Shown here piece after piece: positions 25,470-33,753 of a stretch of DNA of 51,226 nt. Under the pieces are notes generated by a model. The model did not search any database and was not told the DNA's origin. It saw only the letters and a program-made list of their open reading frames with translations. Source of the stretch: Streptomyces sp. NRRL F-5727 (GTDB taxonomy: Bacteria; Actinomycetota; Actinomycetes; Streptomycetales; Streptomycetaceae); contig NZ_JOGX01000081.1 of NCBI RefSeq assembly GCF_000719555.1, positions 1-51,226 of the forward strand, in the 5' to 3' direction. Every line of letters begins with the position of its first letter. Position 1 is the first letter of the stretch. The position numbers and the translations under genes were made by a program.

Positions 25470-26237
25470 ATGCGTATCGGAGAGCTCGCCGCGCTCGTCG
25501 GGGTCACCCCCCGCGCCGTGCGGCACTACCACCATCTGGGGCTGCTGCCCGAGCCGGAGCGGCGGCCCAACGGCTACCGGGAGTACGGCATCCGGGACGC
25601 GGTGCTGCTCGCCCGGGTGCGGCGGCTGACCGAGCTGGGGCTGGGCCTCGACGAGGTGCGCGACGTGCTCGCGGACGACGAGGGGCGGGAGCTGGTGGAG
25701 GTGCTGGAGGAGCTGGACGCGGACCTGGCGCGCCAGGAGGCGGTCGTGCGGGAGCGGCGGGCGCGGCTCGCCGGGCTGCTCGGCGAGGCGCGGGCCGGGC
25801 GGCTCACCGCCGAGGGGCCGGTCTCGCCGGAGCTGGCGGCGCTGCTCGCCGGCGTCGGCGAGCTGCCGGACTCGCCGATGGCGGTGAAGGACCGGGAGAT
25901 CCTCGCGCTGCTCGACACCGTCGTGCCCGCCGGGGAGCGTGCCCGGCTGATGGGGCTGATGCACGAGGTCGCCGGGAGCGCCAGGGAGGTGTACGGGCTC
26001 CTCGACGCGCTCGCCGACGCCCCGGCGGACGATCCGCGGGTCGAGGAGGCCGCGCGGGCGCTCGCCGGGGCGCTGCCGGCCGGGATCGGCGGCTTCGAGC
26101 TGCCCGTCGAGGGGTCCGGCGGGCTCGCGGACGTGTTCTTCGCGGATCTCGCGCCGGCCCAGGCGGCCGCCGTGCGGCGCGCGATGGCGCTGGTGGCGGA
26201 GCGTTCCGGGGAGGGTGACGGCCATGGCGGGGAGTGA
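25470..26237 (+). CDS. MerR-family transcriptional activator
   Basis: This 255-residue protein has an N-terminal winged helix of MerR type ('MRIGELAALVGVTPRAVRHYHHLGLLPEPER', 'NGYREYG'), a long dimerisation helix ('ALVEVLEELDADLARQEAVVRERRARLAGLL' region, about 72-105) and an unusually large C-terminal domain (about 110-255) that probably binds a ligand. No cysteine-rich metal site is present, so a drug or metabolite is likelier than a metal. The start ATG coincides with the predicted transcription start. It overlaps the next membrane-protein gene by 14 bases, so the pair is co-expressed. Confidence 0.88.
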   Translation: MRIGELAALVGVTPRAVRHYHHLGLLPEPERRPNGYREYGIRDAVLLARVRRLTELGLGLDEVRDVLADDEGRELVEVLEELDADLARQEAVVRERRARLAGLLGEARAGRLTAEGPVSPELAALLAGVGELPDSPMAVKDREILALLDTVVPAGERARLMGLMHEVAGSAREVYGLLDALADAPADDPRVEEAARALAGALPAGIGGFELPVEGSGGLADVFFADLAPAQAAAVRRAMALVAERSGEGDGHGGE

Positions 26238-27081
26238 GCGGGGGCCGGTGCTGCGGGTGCTGCGCGGGATCGCGTACGCGGCGCTGCCGGCGGAGCTGGT
26301 GGTGTTCGTGCTGCTGCTCGGCGGGGTGCGGATCCCGGGCGCCGTACTGGCCGGCGCGGAGCTGGTGATGGTCGCGCTGCTCGCCGCCGAGGGCGTCGTG
26401 TGGCTGCGGCTGCGGCGCCGGGGGCTGTCGCGGCGGGAGGCGCTGGCGGAGCTCGTACCGGAGCGGGTGCTGCGGCTGGCCGGGCACGAGCTGCGGCTGA
26501 TGACGAGCCTGGGGCGGTGGGCGGCGCGGCGGCCGCACGGGACGGCGGGCGCCGAGGGCGTCTTCCCGCACGCGCGGGACCAGGCCGCCCTCATGTACGG
26601 CTTCGCCTTCGTCTGTCTGGTCGAGACGGCCGGCATGTCGTGGCTGCTGGCCGGGTGGCCCGTCGTCCACGCGGTCGTCCTCGTCCTCGAGGTCTACACG
26701 GTCCTGTTCGTGCTCGGGCTGCACGCGGCCTCCGTCACCCGGCCGCACGTGCTGGCCGGCGGGCGCCTGCGGGTCCGCCAGGCCGCCCATGTGGACGTGC
26801 CGGTCCCGCTGGACCGGATCGCGGCCGTCCGCCGGGAGAACCGTTTCACCCACGAGAAGCGGGACGGCGAGCTGAACCTCGCCGTCGGCTCGCAGACCTC
26901 CGTGACGCTGGAGCTGGACCGGCCGGTGGACGTGGTCGGGCTGCTCGGCTCGGTGCGGCCGGTGACCACCGTACGGCTGCACGCGGACGACCCCGGGGCG
27001 CTGTACGCGGCGGTCCGCGACGCCGTCACGCGGGCGCGAACAGCACCTTCGCCCGGCCGGGATCCGCTGCCGCGAGCCTGA
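26224..27081 (+). CDS. Membrane protein of unknown function coupled to merR
   Basis: I choose the ATG at 26224, nine bases after a GGGAGGG; a GTG at 26215 is too close to that site. The 285-residue protein has two N-terminal transmembrane helices (about 10-55), a basic cytoplasmic loop, two more helices (about 118-170), and a soluble C-terminal part with 'LDRIAAVRRENRFTHEKRDGELNLAVGSQTSVTLELDRPV', which resembles a PH-like or bacterial-PH domain strand pattern. No catalytic motif is visible. It is probably the target gene of the MerR promoter. Its last 56 bases overlap the convergent RNB gene. Confidence 0.7.
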   Translation: MAGSERGPVLRVLRGIAYAALPAELVVFVLLLGGVRIPGAVLAGAELVMVALLAAEGVVWLRLRRRGLSRREALAELVPERVLRLAGHELRLMTSLGRWAARRPHGTAGAEGVFPHARDQAALMYGFAFVCLVETAGMSWLLAGWPVVHAVVLVLEVYTVLFVLGLHAASVTRPHVLAGGRLRVRQAAHVDVPVPLDRIAAVRRENRFTHEKRDGELNLAVGSQTSVTLELDRPVDVVGLLGSVRPVTTVRLHADDPGALYAAVRDAVTRARTAPSPGRDPLPRA

Positions 27082-28474
27082 CCCGCAGCCACTCGCCCAG
27101 CGGCAGCGGGGCCGTGCCGCCCGCGACCCGGGCGACGACGGCCGGGTCGTCGACGTGGACGGTGCCGGCGGACGGCTCCCGCTCCTTCACGTCGATCACG
27201 TACGCGTCGAAGAGCTCGCCGACCCGGCCGCTGAGCAGCGCCGCCTCGACGATGTCGACGCTCTCCCGCTCCACCGTGTTGGCGCGCCGGGAGCCGGCGG
27301 CCATGACGTCCGGCAGGCCGGGCAGCGCGGCCCGCACCCACGCCGGCGGCTCGTCCCCGGCGACGGCCGCCACGCACAGCTCGGAGGCGTATCGGTCGAC
27401 GAGCCGGCGCAGCGGGGCGGTGCAGTGGGTGTACTCGTCGGCGACGGCCGCGTGCACGGCCGGGTCGGGCAGCCGGCCGTCGGCGAAGACGGTGTAGCCG
27501 GCGCCGCGCAGCAGGGTGGTGCACTCCTGGAGGAAGGCGGCCTGGCGGGGGTCGGTGGGGTCGGCGTTCCTGACCACCTCCGCGTACGGCACGTGGTGCG
27601 GCCAGGCGACGCCGAGGGCCTCGGCGGAGCGGCGCAGCCGGGCGACGGCCCCGTCGGGGGCGACCGGCAGGGTGCGCAGGATGCCGGTGCCGGCGGCGGT
27701 CATGAGGTCGGCGGCGGCCATGCCGGTGAGCAGGGAGATCTGCGCGTTCCAGCTCTCGGCGGGCAGCGGCGCCCGGTAGGCGAGCGTGTAGGTGTGGTCG
27801 CCGGGGAGCTCGACGATCTCCTGTTCGGGGACGTCGAGGGAGATCCCGCCGCGTTCGATCTCGCACTCCTCGCGGAGCCGGCCGATGTCGCGGAGGAGGG
27901 CGAGGGGCTCCTCGGCGGTGCCGGAGTCGATCTGCCGCTGTACGGAGGCGTAGTCGAGCTTGGCGCGGCTGCGGACGAGGGCGCGGCGCAGGTCGGTGGC
28001 GACCCGGCGGCCCTCGGCGTCGAGGTCGATCCGCCAGAGCAGGGCGGGGCGGGGTTCGCCGGGCAGCAGGCTGGCGGCGCCCTCGGAGAGGACCGGCGGG
28101 TGGAGGGGGACCTTGCCGTCGGGGAAGTAGAGGGTGAGGACCCGTCGGTGGGCCTCGGCGTCGATCGCCCCGCCGGGGGCGACGAAGGCGGCGACGTCGG
28201 CGATGGCGTAGTGGACGCGGTAGCCGCCGTCGGCCCGCCTGGCCAGGTGCATGGCCTGGTCGAGGTCGGTGGAGGTCGGCGGGTCGATGGTGACGAACGG
28301 CAGGTCGGTGGCGTCGTACGCGGGGAGGCGGGGGTCCTTCGCGGCGGCCTCGGCCTCGGCGAGCACGCCGGCCGGGAACCCCGCGGGCACCCCGAGCTCG
28401 GTGCGGAGGGCGCGCAGCGCGGCCCGCAGCGGAGCCTCCGCCGCGCCGGTCACGTGGATGTGGCGTCGGGGCAT
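27026..28474 (-). CDS. RNB-domain exoribonuclease (RNase II/R family, short form)
   Basis: I place the start at the ATG at 28474 (482 residues); the frame continues upstream only as antisense of yaaA. The catalytic RNB domain begins near residue 55 with 'FVTIDPPTSTDLDQAMHLAR', the conserved Asp cluster that binds two metals, and includes 'RVHYAIADVAAFV', 'LTLYFPDGKVPLHPPVLSEG' and 'DEYTHCTAPLRRLVDRY'. N-terminal cold-shock domains are absent, and the C-terminal S1-like region is short ('GEWLRVRLAAADPGRAKVLF'). Compact RNB proteins like this are common in actinobacteria. It degrades RNA 3'-5'. It is divergent from yaaA with a 97-base gap. Confidence 0.9.
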   Translation of the reverse strand: MPRRHIHVTGAAEAPLRAALRALRTELGVPAGFPAGVLAEAEAAAKDPRLPAYDATDLPFVTIDPPTSTDLDQAMHLARRADGGYRVHYAIADVAAFVAPGGAIDAEAHRRVLTLYFPDGKVPLHPPVLSEGAASLLPGEPRPALLWRIDLDAEGRRVATDLRRALVRSRAKLDYASVQRQIDSGTAEEPLALLRDIGRLREECEIERGGISLDVPEQEIVELPGDHTYTLAYRAPLPAESWNAQISLLTGMAAADLMTAAGTGILRTLPVAPDGAVARLRRSAEALGVAWPHHVPYAEVVRNADPTDPRQAAFLQECTTLLRGAGYTVFADGRLPDPAVHAAVADEYTHCTAPLRRLVDRYASELCVAAVAGDEPPAWVRAALPGLPDVMAAGSRRANTVERESVDIVEAALLSGRVGELFDAYVIDVKEREPSAGTVHVDDPAVVARVAGGTAPLPLGEWLRVRLAAADPGRAKVLFAPA

Positions 28475-28571
28475 GGAACCGAGCGTAGGGCGCGGGAGGG
28501 GGCCCGGCACCTCGTACGCTGGCTGGTCGGGGCCGCATCCCCGGTCGTGTACGTACGTAAGGAGAACCACC

Positions 28572-29339
28572 GTGCTCGTGCTGCTGCCGCCCTCCGAAGG
28601 CAAGGCGCCCTCCGGGTCCGGGGCGCCGCTCAAGCCGGAGTCGCTGTCGCTGCCGGGGCTCGCGGCGGCGCGGGCGGCGGTGCTGGACGAGCTGGTCGAG
28701 CTGTGCGCCGCCGACGAGGAGAAGGCGCGCGAGGTGCTGGGCCTGAGCGAGGGGCTGCGCGGCGAGGTCGCGAAGAACACCGGGCTGCGGACGGCGGGCG
28801 CGCGCCCGGCCGGCGAGATCTACACCGGGGTGCTGTACGACGCGCTGGGTCTGGCGACGCTGGACGCGGCGGCCCGGAAGCGCGCCGGCGCCTCGCTGCT
28901 GGTCTTCTCCGGGCTGTGGGGCGCGGTGCGGGTGACCGACCGGATCCCCTCGTACCGCTGCTCGATGGGGGTCAGGCTGCCCGGGCTCGGCGCGCTGGGC
29001 GCGCACTGGCGCGGGGCGATGGCCTCGGTGCTGCCGGAGGCGGCCGGGGACGGGCTCGTGCTGGACCTGCGCTCGTCGGCGTACGCGACGGCGTGGAAGC
29101 CGAGGGGCGAGGTGGCGGCGCGGACCGCGACGGTGCGGGTGCTGCACGCGCCCACCCGGAAGGTGGTCAGCCACTTCAACAAGGCGACCAAGGGCCGGAT
29201 CGTGCGGAGCCTGCTGGAGTCGGACGCGGCCCCGGGCACGCCGGCGGAGCTGGTGGAGGCGCTGCGGGGCCTCGGGTACGTGGTGGAGACGGGGGCGAAG
29301 GCGGGGGCGCTGGACGTGCTGGTGGACGAGATCCACTGA
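28572..29339 (+). CDS. yaaA: YaaA-family peroxide stress protein (UPF0246)
   Basis: This 255-residue protein starts at a GTG eight bases after AAGGAG. It opens with 'MLVLLPPSEGKAPSGSG', the start signature of the family, and contains 'EIYTGVLYDAL', 'LLVFSGLWGAVRVTDRIPSYR', 'DLRSSAYA' and 'KVVSHFNKATKGRIVR'. In E. coli YaaA limits free iron and oxidative DNA damage under peroxide stress, and has DNA-binding features. That link is suggestive in a window with so much iron metabolism, but there is no iron box here and the region is 19 kb from the haem island. The full length is intact. Confidence 0.9.
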   Translation: MLVLLPPSEGKAPSGSGAPLKPESLSLPGLAAARAAVLDELVELCAADEEKAREVLGLSEGLRGEVAKNTGLRTAGARPAGEIYTGVLYDALGLATLDAAARKRAGASLLVFSGLWGAVRVTDRIPSYRCSMGVRLPGLGALGAHWRGAMASVLPEAAGDGLVLDLRSSAYATAWKPRGEVAARTATVRVLHAPTRKVVSHFNKATKGRIVRSLLESDAAPGTPAELVEALRGLGYVVETGAKAGALDVLVDEIH

Positions 29340-29343
29340 GTCT

Positions 29344-29394
29344 GTTGCGCAGGGCGCAACGCTCGTTGCGCTTGCTGGTGGTGCTGGGCAGGAT
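29344..29394 (+). promoter_or_regulatory. Promoter/operator of the KDPG aldolase gene
   Basis: GTTGCGC (29344-29350), AGG, GCGCAAC (29354-29360) form a perfect 7-bp inverted repeat; a third half-site GTTGCGC follows at 29365-29371, exactly two helical turns (21 bp) from the first. The third half-site overlaps a possible -35 (TTGCGC), with a -10 CAGGAT at 29389-29394 after 17 bp. The predicted start falls on the ATG at 29401, so the transcript may be leaderless. A repressor of IclR or similar type is plausible. Confidence 0.65.
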
Positions 29395-29400
29395 GAGGCC

Positions 29401-30039
29401 ATGCCCCGCACCCCCGGCCTCTTCGCGCTCGCCCCGCACGCCCCCGTCGTCCCGGTCGTGGTGGTCGAGGACGCCGCCGACGCCGTGCCGCTGGCCCGGG
29501 CCCTGGTGGCCGGCGGGCTGCCGCTGATCGAGATCACCCTGCGCACCCCGGCCGCGCTCGACGCGGTGCGGGCGGTGGCGGCCGAGGTGCCGGAGGCGGT
29601 GGTCGGCGCGGGGACGGTGGTCTCGGCGGCCGGCGCGGCGGACGCCGTACGGGCGGGGGCGCGGTTCCTGGTGAGCCCGGGGTGCTCGGGGCGGCTGCTG
29701 GGGGCGCTGCGGGAGTCGGGCGTGCCGTTCCTGCCGGGCGTCTCGACCGCCTCCGAGGTGCTGGCCCTGCTGGAGGAGGGCGTCACGGAGCTGAAGTTCT
29801 TCCCGGCGGAGGCGGCGGGCGGCGTCCCGTATCTCAGCTCCCTGGCGGGTCCGCTGCCGCAGGCCCGGTTCTGCCCGACGGGCGGCATCTCGGCCGCCTC
29901 GGCCCCGGGCTATCTCGCGCTGCCGAACGTCGCCTGCGTGGGCGGCACCTGGATGCTGCCGCCGGACGTGCTCGCCGCCCGCGACTGGCGGTTGGTGGAG
30001 GCGCTGGCGCGGGAGGCGGCGGCGCTCAGCCGTCGGTGA
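29401..30039 (+). CDS. eda: 2-keto-3-deoxy-6-phosphogluconate (KDPG) aldolase
   Basis: This 212-residue TIM-barrel class I aldolase carries the catalytic Glu in 'LIEITLRTPAALDA', the Schiff-base Lys in 'VTELKFFPAEAAGG' and the phosphate-binding 'FCPTGGISA'. It splits KDPG to pyruvate and glyceraldehyde 3-phosphate (Entner-Doudoroff or sugar-acid catabolism) and may also act on 4-hydroxy-2-oxoglutarate. No dehydratase or kinase gene lies next to it, so the pathway partners are elsewhere. Its promoter carries an inverted repeat. The 3' end overlaps the convergent GNAT gene by 14 bases. Confidence 0.92.
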   Translation: MPRTPGLFALAPHAPVVPVVVVEDAADAVPLARALVAGGLPLIEITLRTPAALDAVRAVAAEVPEAVVGAGTVVSAAGAADAVRAGARFLVSPGCSGRLLGALRESGVPFLPGVSTASEVLALLEEGVTELKFFPAEAAGGVPYLSSLAGPLPQARFCPTGGISAASAPGYLALPNVACVGGTWMLPPDVLAARDWRLVEALAREAAALSRR

Positions 30040-30829
30040 AGCGCACCCCGAGGTGGTCGGTCACCGGACGGTAGCCGAGGCGCCGGTAGAGGGCGTTGCT
30101 GGTGGGGTTGGCGAGGTCGGTGAAGAGAAGGACCTGCGCGGCGCCGGCGGCCAGGGCGGCCCGGCTGACGGCGGTGGTGGCGCCCGCGGCGTATCCCCGG
30201 CCGCGCTCGGCGGGCGGGGTGTAGACGAGGTGCACCCGGGCCTGGCCCTCGACCGTGCGGGAGACGGCGGCCATGGACACCGGGGGCCCGCCCGGGGCCT
30301 CCCAGAGGTGGAGACGGCCCTCGGCGAGGCGTTCGGCGAGGATGCCGGTGTAGTCGTCGGCGGGTTCCTCGCCGATGGCGCGGACGAAGTCCGCGGTCCA
30401 CTCGGCGAGAACGGGCAGGTCCGCCTCGGTCGCGAGCCGGGCGCGGCCGGCCGGGGCCGGTTCGGGCGGCGTGAGCGCGCCGAGCCGGTAGAGCCGCATG
30501 CTCCGGAGTGGGGTCCAGGGGCGGCCGGCGGCGTCGAGGTACGCCTCCACCGCCGCCGTCTCGCCGCGCAGCTGCTCCACCGGTGCGTCGCCGTCCGGCA
30601 GCGCCAGCGCACGGGCCGCCTCGGCGGTGGTCACGCCGAGCGACGGCAGTCCGGGGCGCGGGACCGCGACGACGCCGGTCACCCGGCCGTCGGGCTCCGT
30701 CCACCAGCCGAGCCGGGCCGCCTTCTCCGCCAGCGTCAGCACGGAGGTGTTGCGGGCCGGGTCGGCGGCGAGATGGGCACCGGCGGCGGCGCGGAAGACG
30801 GCGGGGTCGTCGGTGAAGTGCCAGCCCAC
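30026..30829 (-). CDS. GNAT-family N-acetyltransferase
   Basis: This 267-residue protein starts with a GTG three bases after the stop of the upstream RNase H/phosphatase gene. The N-terminal half is divergent; the C-terminal half has the GNAT acetyl-CoA-binding pattern: 'ARVHLVYTPPAERGRGYAAGATTAVSRAALAAG' (motif A, R-G-x-G-x-A split across the loop) then 'VLLFTDLANPTSNALYRRLGYRPV' (motif B). The substrate is unknown. The close spacing suggests it is the last gene of the Nif3 - zinc ribbon - RNase H transcript. Confidence 0.88.
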   Translation of the reverse strand: MGWHFTDDPAVFRAAAGAHLAADPARNTSVLTLAEKAARLGWWTEPDGRVTGVVAVPRPGLPSLGVTTAEAARALALPDGDAPVEQLRGETAAVEAYLDAAGRPWTPLRSMRLYRLGALTPPEPAPAGRARLATEADLPVLAEWTADFVRAIGEEPADDYTGILAERLAEGRLHLWEAPGGPPVSMAAVSRTVEGQARVHLVYTPPAERGRGYAAGATTAVSRAALAAGAAQVLLFTDLANPTSNALYRRLGYRPVTDHLGVRFTDG

Positions 30830-30832
30830 GGG

Positions 30833-32137
30833 TCAGCGCCGGAGGTGCGAGGTGTCGTTGAGGAGGCGTACGGAGGCGTTGCCGTCGGCGTAGTAGGCGA
30901 CGGCGGAGAGCGAGGCGGCGGACAGCTCCATCTTGAACAGGGACTCCGGCGGGGCGCCGAGCGCCAGCCTGACCAGGGTCTTGATCGGCGTGACGTGGCT
31001 GACGAGGAGGACCGTGCGGCCCGCGTGGGCCGCGGCCAGCCGGTCGCGGGCGGCGGCGACGCGGCGGGCGACGGCGGTGAAGCTCTCGCCGCCGCCGGTG
31101 GGGGCGGCCTTCGCGGAGGCGAGCCAGGCGTCGAGGTCCTCGGGGTGGCGCTCGCGGACCTCGGCGAAGGTGAGCCCCTCCCAGGCGCCGAAGTCGGTCT
31201 CGCGCAGCCCCTCGTCGACGACGACGTCGAGCCCGAGGCGGGCGGCGACGGTCTCGGCGGTCTGGCGGCACCGGACGAGCGGCGAGCTGACGATGTGCTG
31301 GATCGTGCCGCGGGCGGCGAGCGCGTCGGCGACGGCGGCGGCCTGGCGGCGCCCGGCCTCGGACAGCTCGGGGTCGGAGCCCCCGCTCCCGGAGAACCGC
31401 TTCTCGGACGTGAGCACGGTCTCGCCGTGCCGGAGCAGGACGAAGGTGGCGGGGGCGGAGAGGTCCGGCGGGGCGGTGGCCGCCGCCCCGGCCGAGGCCG
31501 GTGCGGGCTCGGCAGCAGGCGGGTCCTGGGGAGCGGTGCCCGGCACCGGGGGCTGTGCCCAATCGTTCCGCCCTGCGGAACGCTTGCCCACAGCGGGCGC
31601 GCCGGCTACGGACGACAGGGCCTCTCGGGCGCGGGCGGCGCCCGCCTTCGCGTCGCCCGGGGGGCCCGAGGGGGGCAGGGCCGCCGCGACCCGGGCCGCG
31701 GAGGTGTCGCGGGGGGACCACTGCTCGCCGCGCCCGCCGGCGTCCATCGCCTCGTTGGCGAGCCGGTCGGCGTGCTTGTTGCGCTCGCGGGGGATCCACT
31801 CGTAGCGGACCCGGTCGGCGGGGAAGGCGCGGGCCGCCTCCGCCGCCAGCGGCTTCATGTCGGGGTGCTTGATCTTCCAGCGGCCCGACATCTGCTCGAC
31901 GACGAGCTTGGAGTCCATCCTGACCCGGACCACCGCGTCGGGCGCCAGGTCCAGGGCCGCGCGGAGGCCCGCGATGAGGCCCCTGTACTCGGCGACGTTG
32001 TTGGTGGCGACGCCGATGTACTCGGCGGCCTCCGCGAGCGTCTCGCCCGTGGCCGGGTCGAGGACGACGGCACCGTAACCGGCGGGTCCGGGATTGCCCC
32101 GGGAGCCGCCGTCCGCCTCGACCACGAGCTCGCGCAT
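30833..32137 (-). CDS. Bifunctional RNase HI / histidine acid phosphatase (Rv2228c-like)
   Basis: The start is the ATG at 32137, whose A is also the last base of the upstream TAA; 434 residues. Residues 1-135 are RNase HI with the acidic catalytic set in 'VVEADGGSRGNPG', 'NNVAEYRGL', 'VRMDSKLVV' and 'NKHADRLANEA'. A low-complexity linker follows. Residues about 225-430 are a histidine phosphatase with 'LLRHGETVLTSEKRFSG' and a second catalytic His near 'VLLVSHVTPI'. The mycobacterial homologue Rv2228c degrades RNA in hybrids, and its phosphatase half resembles CobC (alpha-ribazole phosphatase). Gene order with the zinc-ribbon and Nif3 genes is conserved. Confidence 0.93.
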   Translation of the reverse strand: MRELVVEADGGSRGNPGPAGYGAVVLDPATGETLAEAAEYIGVATNNVAEYRGLIAGLRAALDLAPDAVVRVRMDSKLVVEQMSGRWKIKHPDMKPLAAEAARAFPADRVRYEWIPRERNKHADRLANEAMDAGGRGEQWSPRDTSAARVAAALPPSGPPGDAKAGAARAREALSSVAGAPAVGKRSAGRNDWAQPPVPGTAPQDPPAAEPAPASAGAAATAPPDLSAPATFVLLRHGETVLTSEKRFSGSGGSDPELSEAGRRQAAAVADALAARGTIQHIVSSPLVRCRQTAETVAARLGLDVVVDEGLRETDFGAWEGLTFAEVRERHPEDLDAWLASAKAAPTGGGESFTAVARRVAAARDRLAAAHAGRTVLLVSHVTPIKTLVRLALGAPPESLFKMELSAASLSAVAYYADGNASVRLLNDTSHLRR

Positions 32138-32880
32138 TACAGGCCGGACTCCGCCGTGCGGACCAGGATGCGGCGGCAGTTCTCGCAGCGCACGACCGCG
32201 TCCTTCGCGGCGGCCCGCACCTCGTTCAGCTCGGTGATGTTGAGCTCGATGTGGCAGCCCTCGCACTTGCGCTGGTAGAGACGGGCCGCGCCGATGCCGC
32301 CCTGCTGCTCGCGGAGCTTGTCGTAGAGCTTGAGCAGGTCGGCGGGGACGGTGCCGGCGACGACCTCGCGCTCCTTGGCGACGCCGGCGGCCTCCTCGTC
32401 CAGGCCGGTCTGGGCGGTCTCCCGGCGGCCGGTGGCGTCGTCCACCTTGGCCTGGACGGCGGCGACGCGCTCGGTGAGCTCGGCGACGCGCTCCTGCGCG
32501 GACTCGCGGCGCTCCATCACCTCCAGGACGATCTCCTCCAGGTCGCCCTGGCGCTTGGCGAGCGAGGTGATCTCGCGCTGGAGGCTCTCCAGGTCCTTCG
32601 GGGAGGAGACGGCGCCGGAGTCGAGCCGCTGCTGGTCGCGGGCGGCGCGCTGGCGGACCTGGTCGACGTCCTGCTCGGCCTTGGTCTGCTCGCGGGCGCA
32701 GTCGCTCTCCTCGGTCTGCGCGGCGACGAGCAGGTCGCGCAGCTGGGTGAGGTCCTTGGTCAGCGCCTCGATCTCCGCGTGCTCGGGCAGCGCCCTGCGC
32801 TTGTGGGCGAGCTGCTGGAGGCGGACGTCCAGGGCCTGGACGTCGAGGAGGCGGATCTGGTCGGCGGGCGCGGCGTTCAG
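32137..32880 (-). CDS. Coiled-coil zinc-ribbon protein (Rv2229c-like), CTG start
   Basis: This 247-residue protein is mostly antiparallel coiled coil (about residues 20-180), with a C-terminal four-cysteine zinc ribbon: 'KCEGCH' then 'RCENCRR', 20-odd residues apart. No ATG, GTG or TTG is available before the conserved N-terminus 'NAAPADQIRLLDVQ'. The only sensible start is a CTG at 32880, preceded by TGGAG at seven bases and overlapping the Nif3 stop as CTGA, just where relatives have GTG. Function is unknown; the family is proposed to bind nucleic acid. It is tightly coupled on both sides. Confidence 0.85.
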   Translation of the reverse strand: MNAAPADQIRLLDVQALDVRLQQLAHKRRALPEHAEIEALTKDLTQLRDLLVAAQTEESDCAREQTKAEQDVDQVRQRAARDQQRLDSGAVSSPKDLESLQREITSLAKRQGDLEEIVLEVMERRESAQERVAELTERVAAVQAKVDDATGRRETAQTGLDEEAAGVAKEREVVAGTVPADLLKLYDKLREQQGGIGAARLYQRKCEGCHIELNITELNEVRAAAKDAVVRCENCRRILVRTAESGL

Positions 32881-33695
32881 TTGGGGGCTCCAGAGGAAGT
32901 GTGGTGGGAGGACCAGGGGTCGGTGACCGTCTTCGAGACGTGGACGCGGAGGTCCCAGCCGTGGCGGTCGGAGATCTCGTCGAGCTGGGCGGCGGCCTGT
33001 TCGCACCAGGGCCACTCGGTGGCCCAGTGGGCGGCGTCGACGAGGCCGAGCGGAGAGTGCTGGGTGGCCTCGGAGACGGGGTGGTGGCGCAGGTCCGCGG
33101 TGAGGAAGGCGTCCACCCCCGCGGCCCGCACGGCGTCGAAGAGGCCGTCGCCGGAGCCGCCGCTGACGGCGACGCGGCGGACGGTCATGGCGGGGTCGCC
33201 GGCGACCCGGATGCCCTGCGCGGTCGCGGGCAGCCGCTTCGCGGCGCGGGCGGCGAACTCGGCGAGGGTCTCGGGGTGGTCGAGCTCGCAGATCCGGCCG
33301 AGGTTGTTCTCGGGGACGAGCGGGCCGGTGACGCGCAGGTCGAGGGCGCCGGCGAGGGCGTCGGAGACGCCGGGATCGGCGGTGTCGGCGTTGGTGTGCG
33401 CGACGTGCAGGGCGATGTCGTGCTTGATCAGGGTGTGCACGACCCGGCCCTTGAAGTGGCCCGCCGCGACCGTCGTCGTCCCGCGCAGGTAGAGCGGGTG
33501 GTGGGTGACGATCAGGTCGGCGGCGAGGGCGACGGCCTCGTCCGCGATCTCCTGGACGGGATCGACGGCGAAGAGGACACGGCGCACCTCGGCGTCGGGG
33601 TCGCCGCAGACGGTGCCGACGGCGTCCCACTGCTCGGCCCGCTGGGGCGGCCAGAGGGCGTCGAGTTCGGCGATGACTTCAGACAGACGGGGCAC
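32877..33695 (-). CDS. Nif3-like dinuclear metal centre hexameric protein
   Basis: I place the start at the GTG at 33695 (272 residues), giving the conserved N-terminus 'MPRLSEVIAELDALWPPQRAEQWDAVG'. Metal-ligand motifs are 'LIVTHHPLYLRG' (His-His), 'ALHVAHTNAD' and the C-terminal 'GLVDAAHWATEWPWCE'. Nif3/DUF34 proteins form toroidal hexamers with a dinuclear site; roles proposed include GTP cyclohydrolase-like or metal chaperone activity. The start lacks a good ribosome site, but a TAGCCT seven bases upstream could be a -10 for a leaderless mRNA. It leads the operon with the zinc-ribbon and RNase H genes. Confidence 0.9.
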   Translation of the reverse strand: MPRLSEVIAELDALWPPQRAEQWDAVGTVCGDPDAEVRRVLFAVDPVQEIADEAVALAADLIVTHHPLYLRGTTTVAAGHFKGRVVHTLIKHDIALHVAHTNADTADPGVSDALAGALDLRVTGPLVPENNLGRICELDHPETLAEFAARAAKRLPATAQGIRVAGDPAMTVRRVAVSGGSGDGLFDAVRAAGVDAFLTADLRHHPVSEATQHSPLGLVDAAHWATEWPWCEQAAAQLDEISDRHGWDLRVHVSKTVTDPWSSHHTSSGAPN

Positions 33696-33753
33696 GGAGG
33701 AAAGGCTACCTGTCCTCCGTGCCCCGCCGTCCTGGCCTGTGGACAACTCCGGG

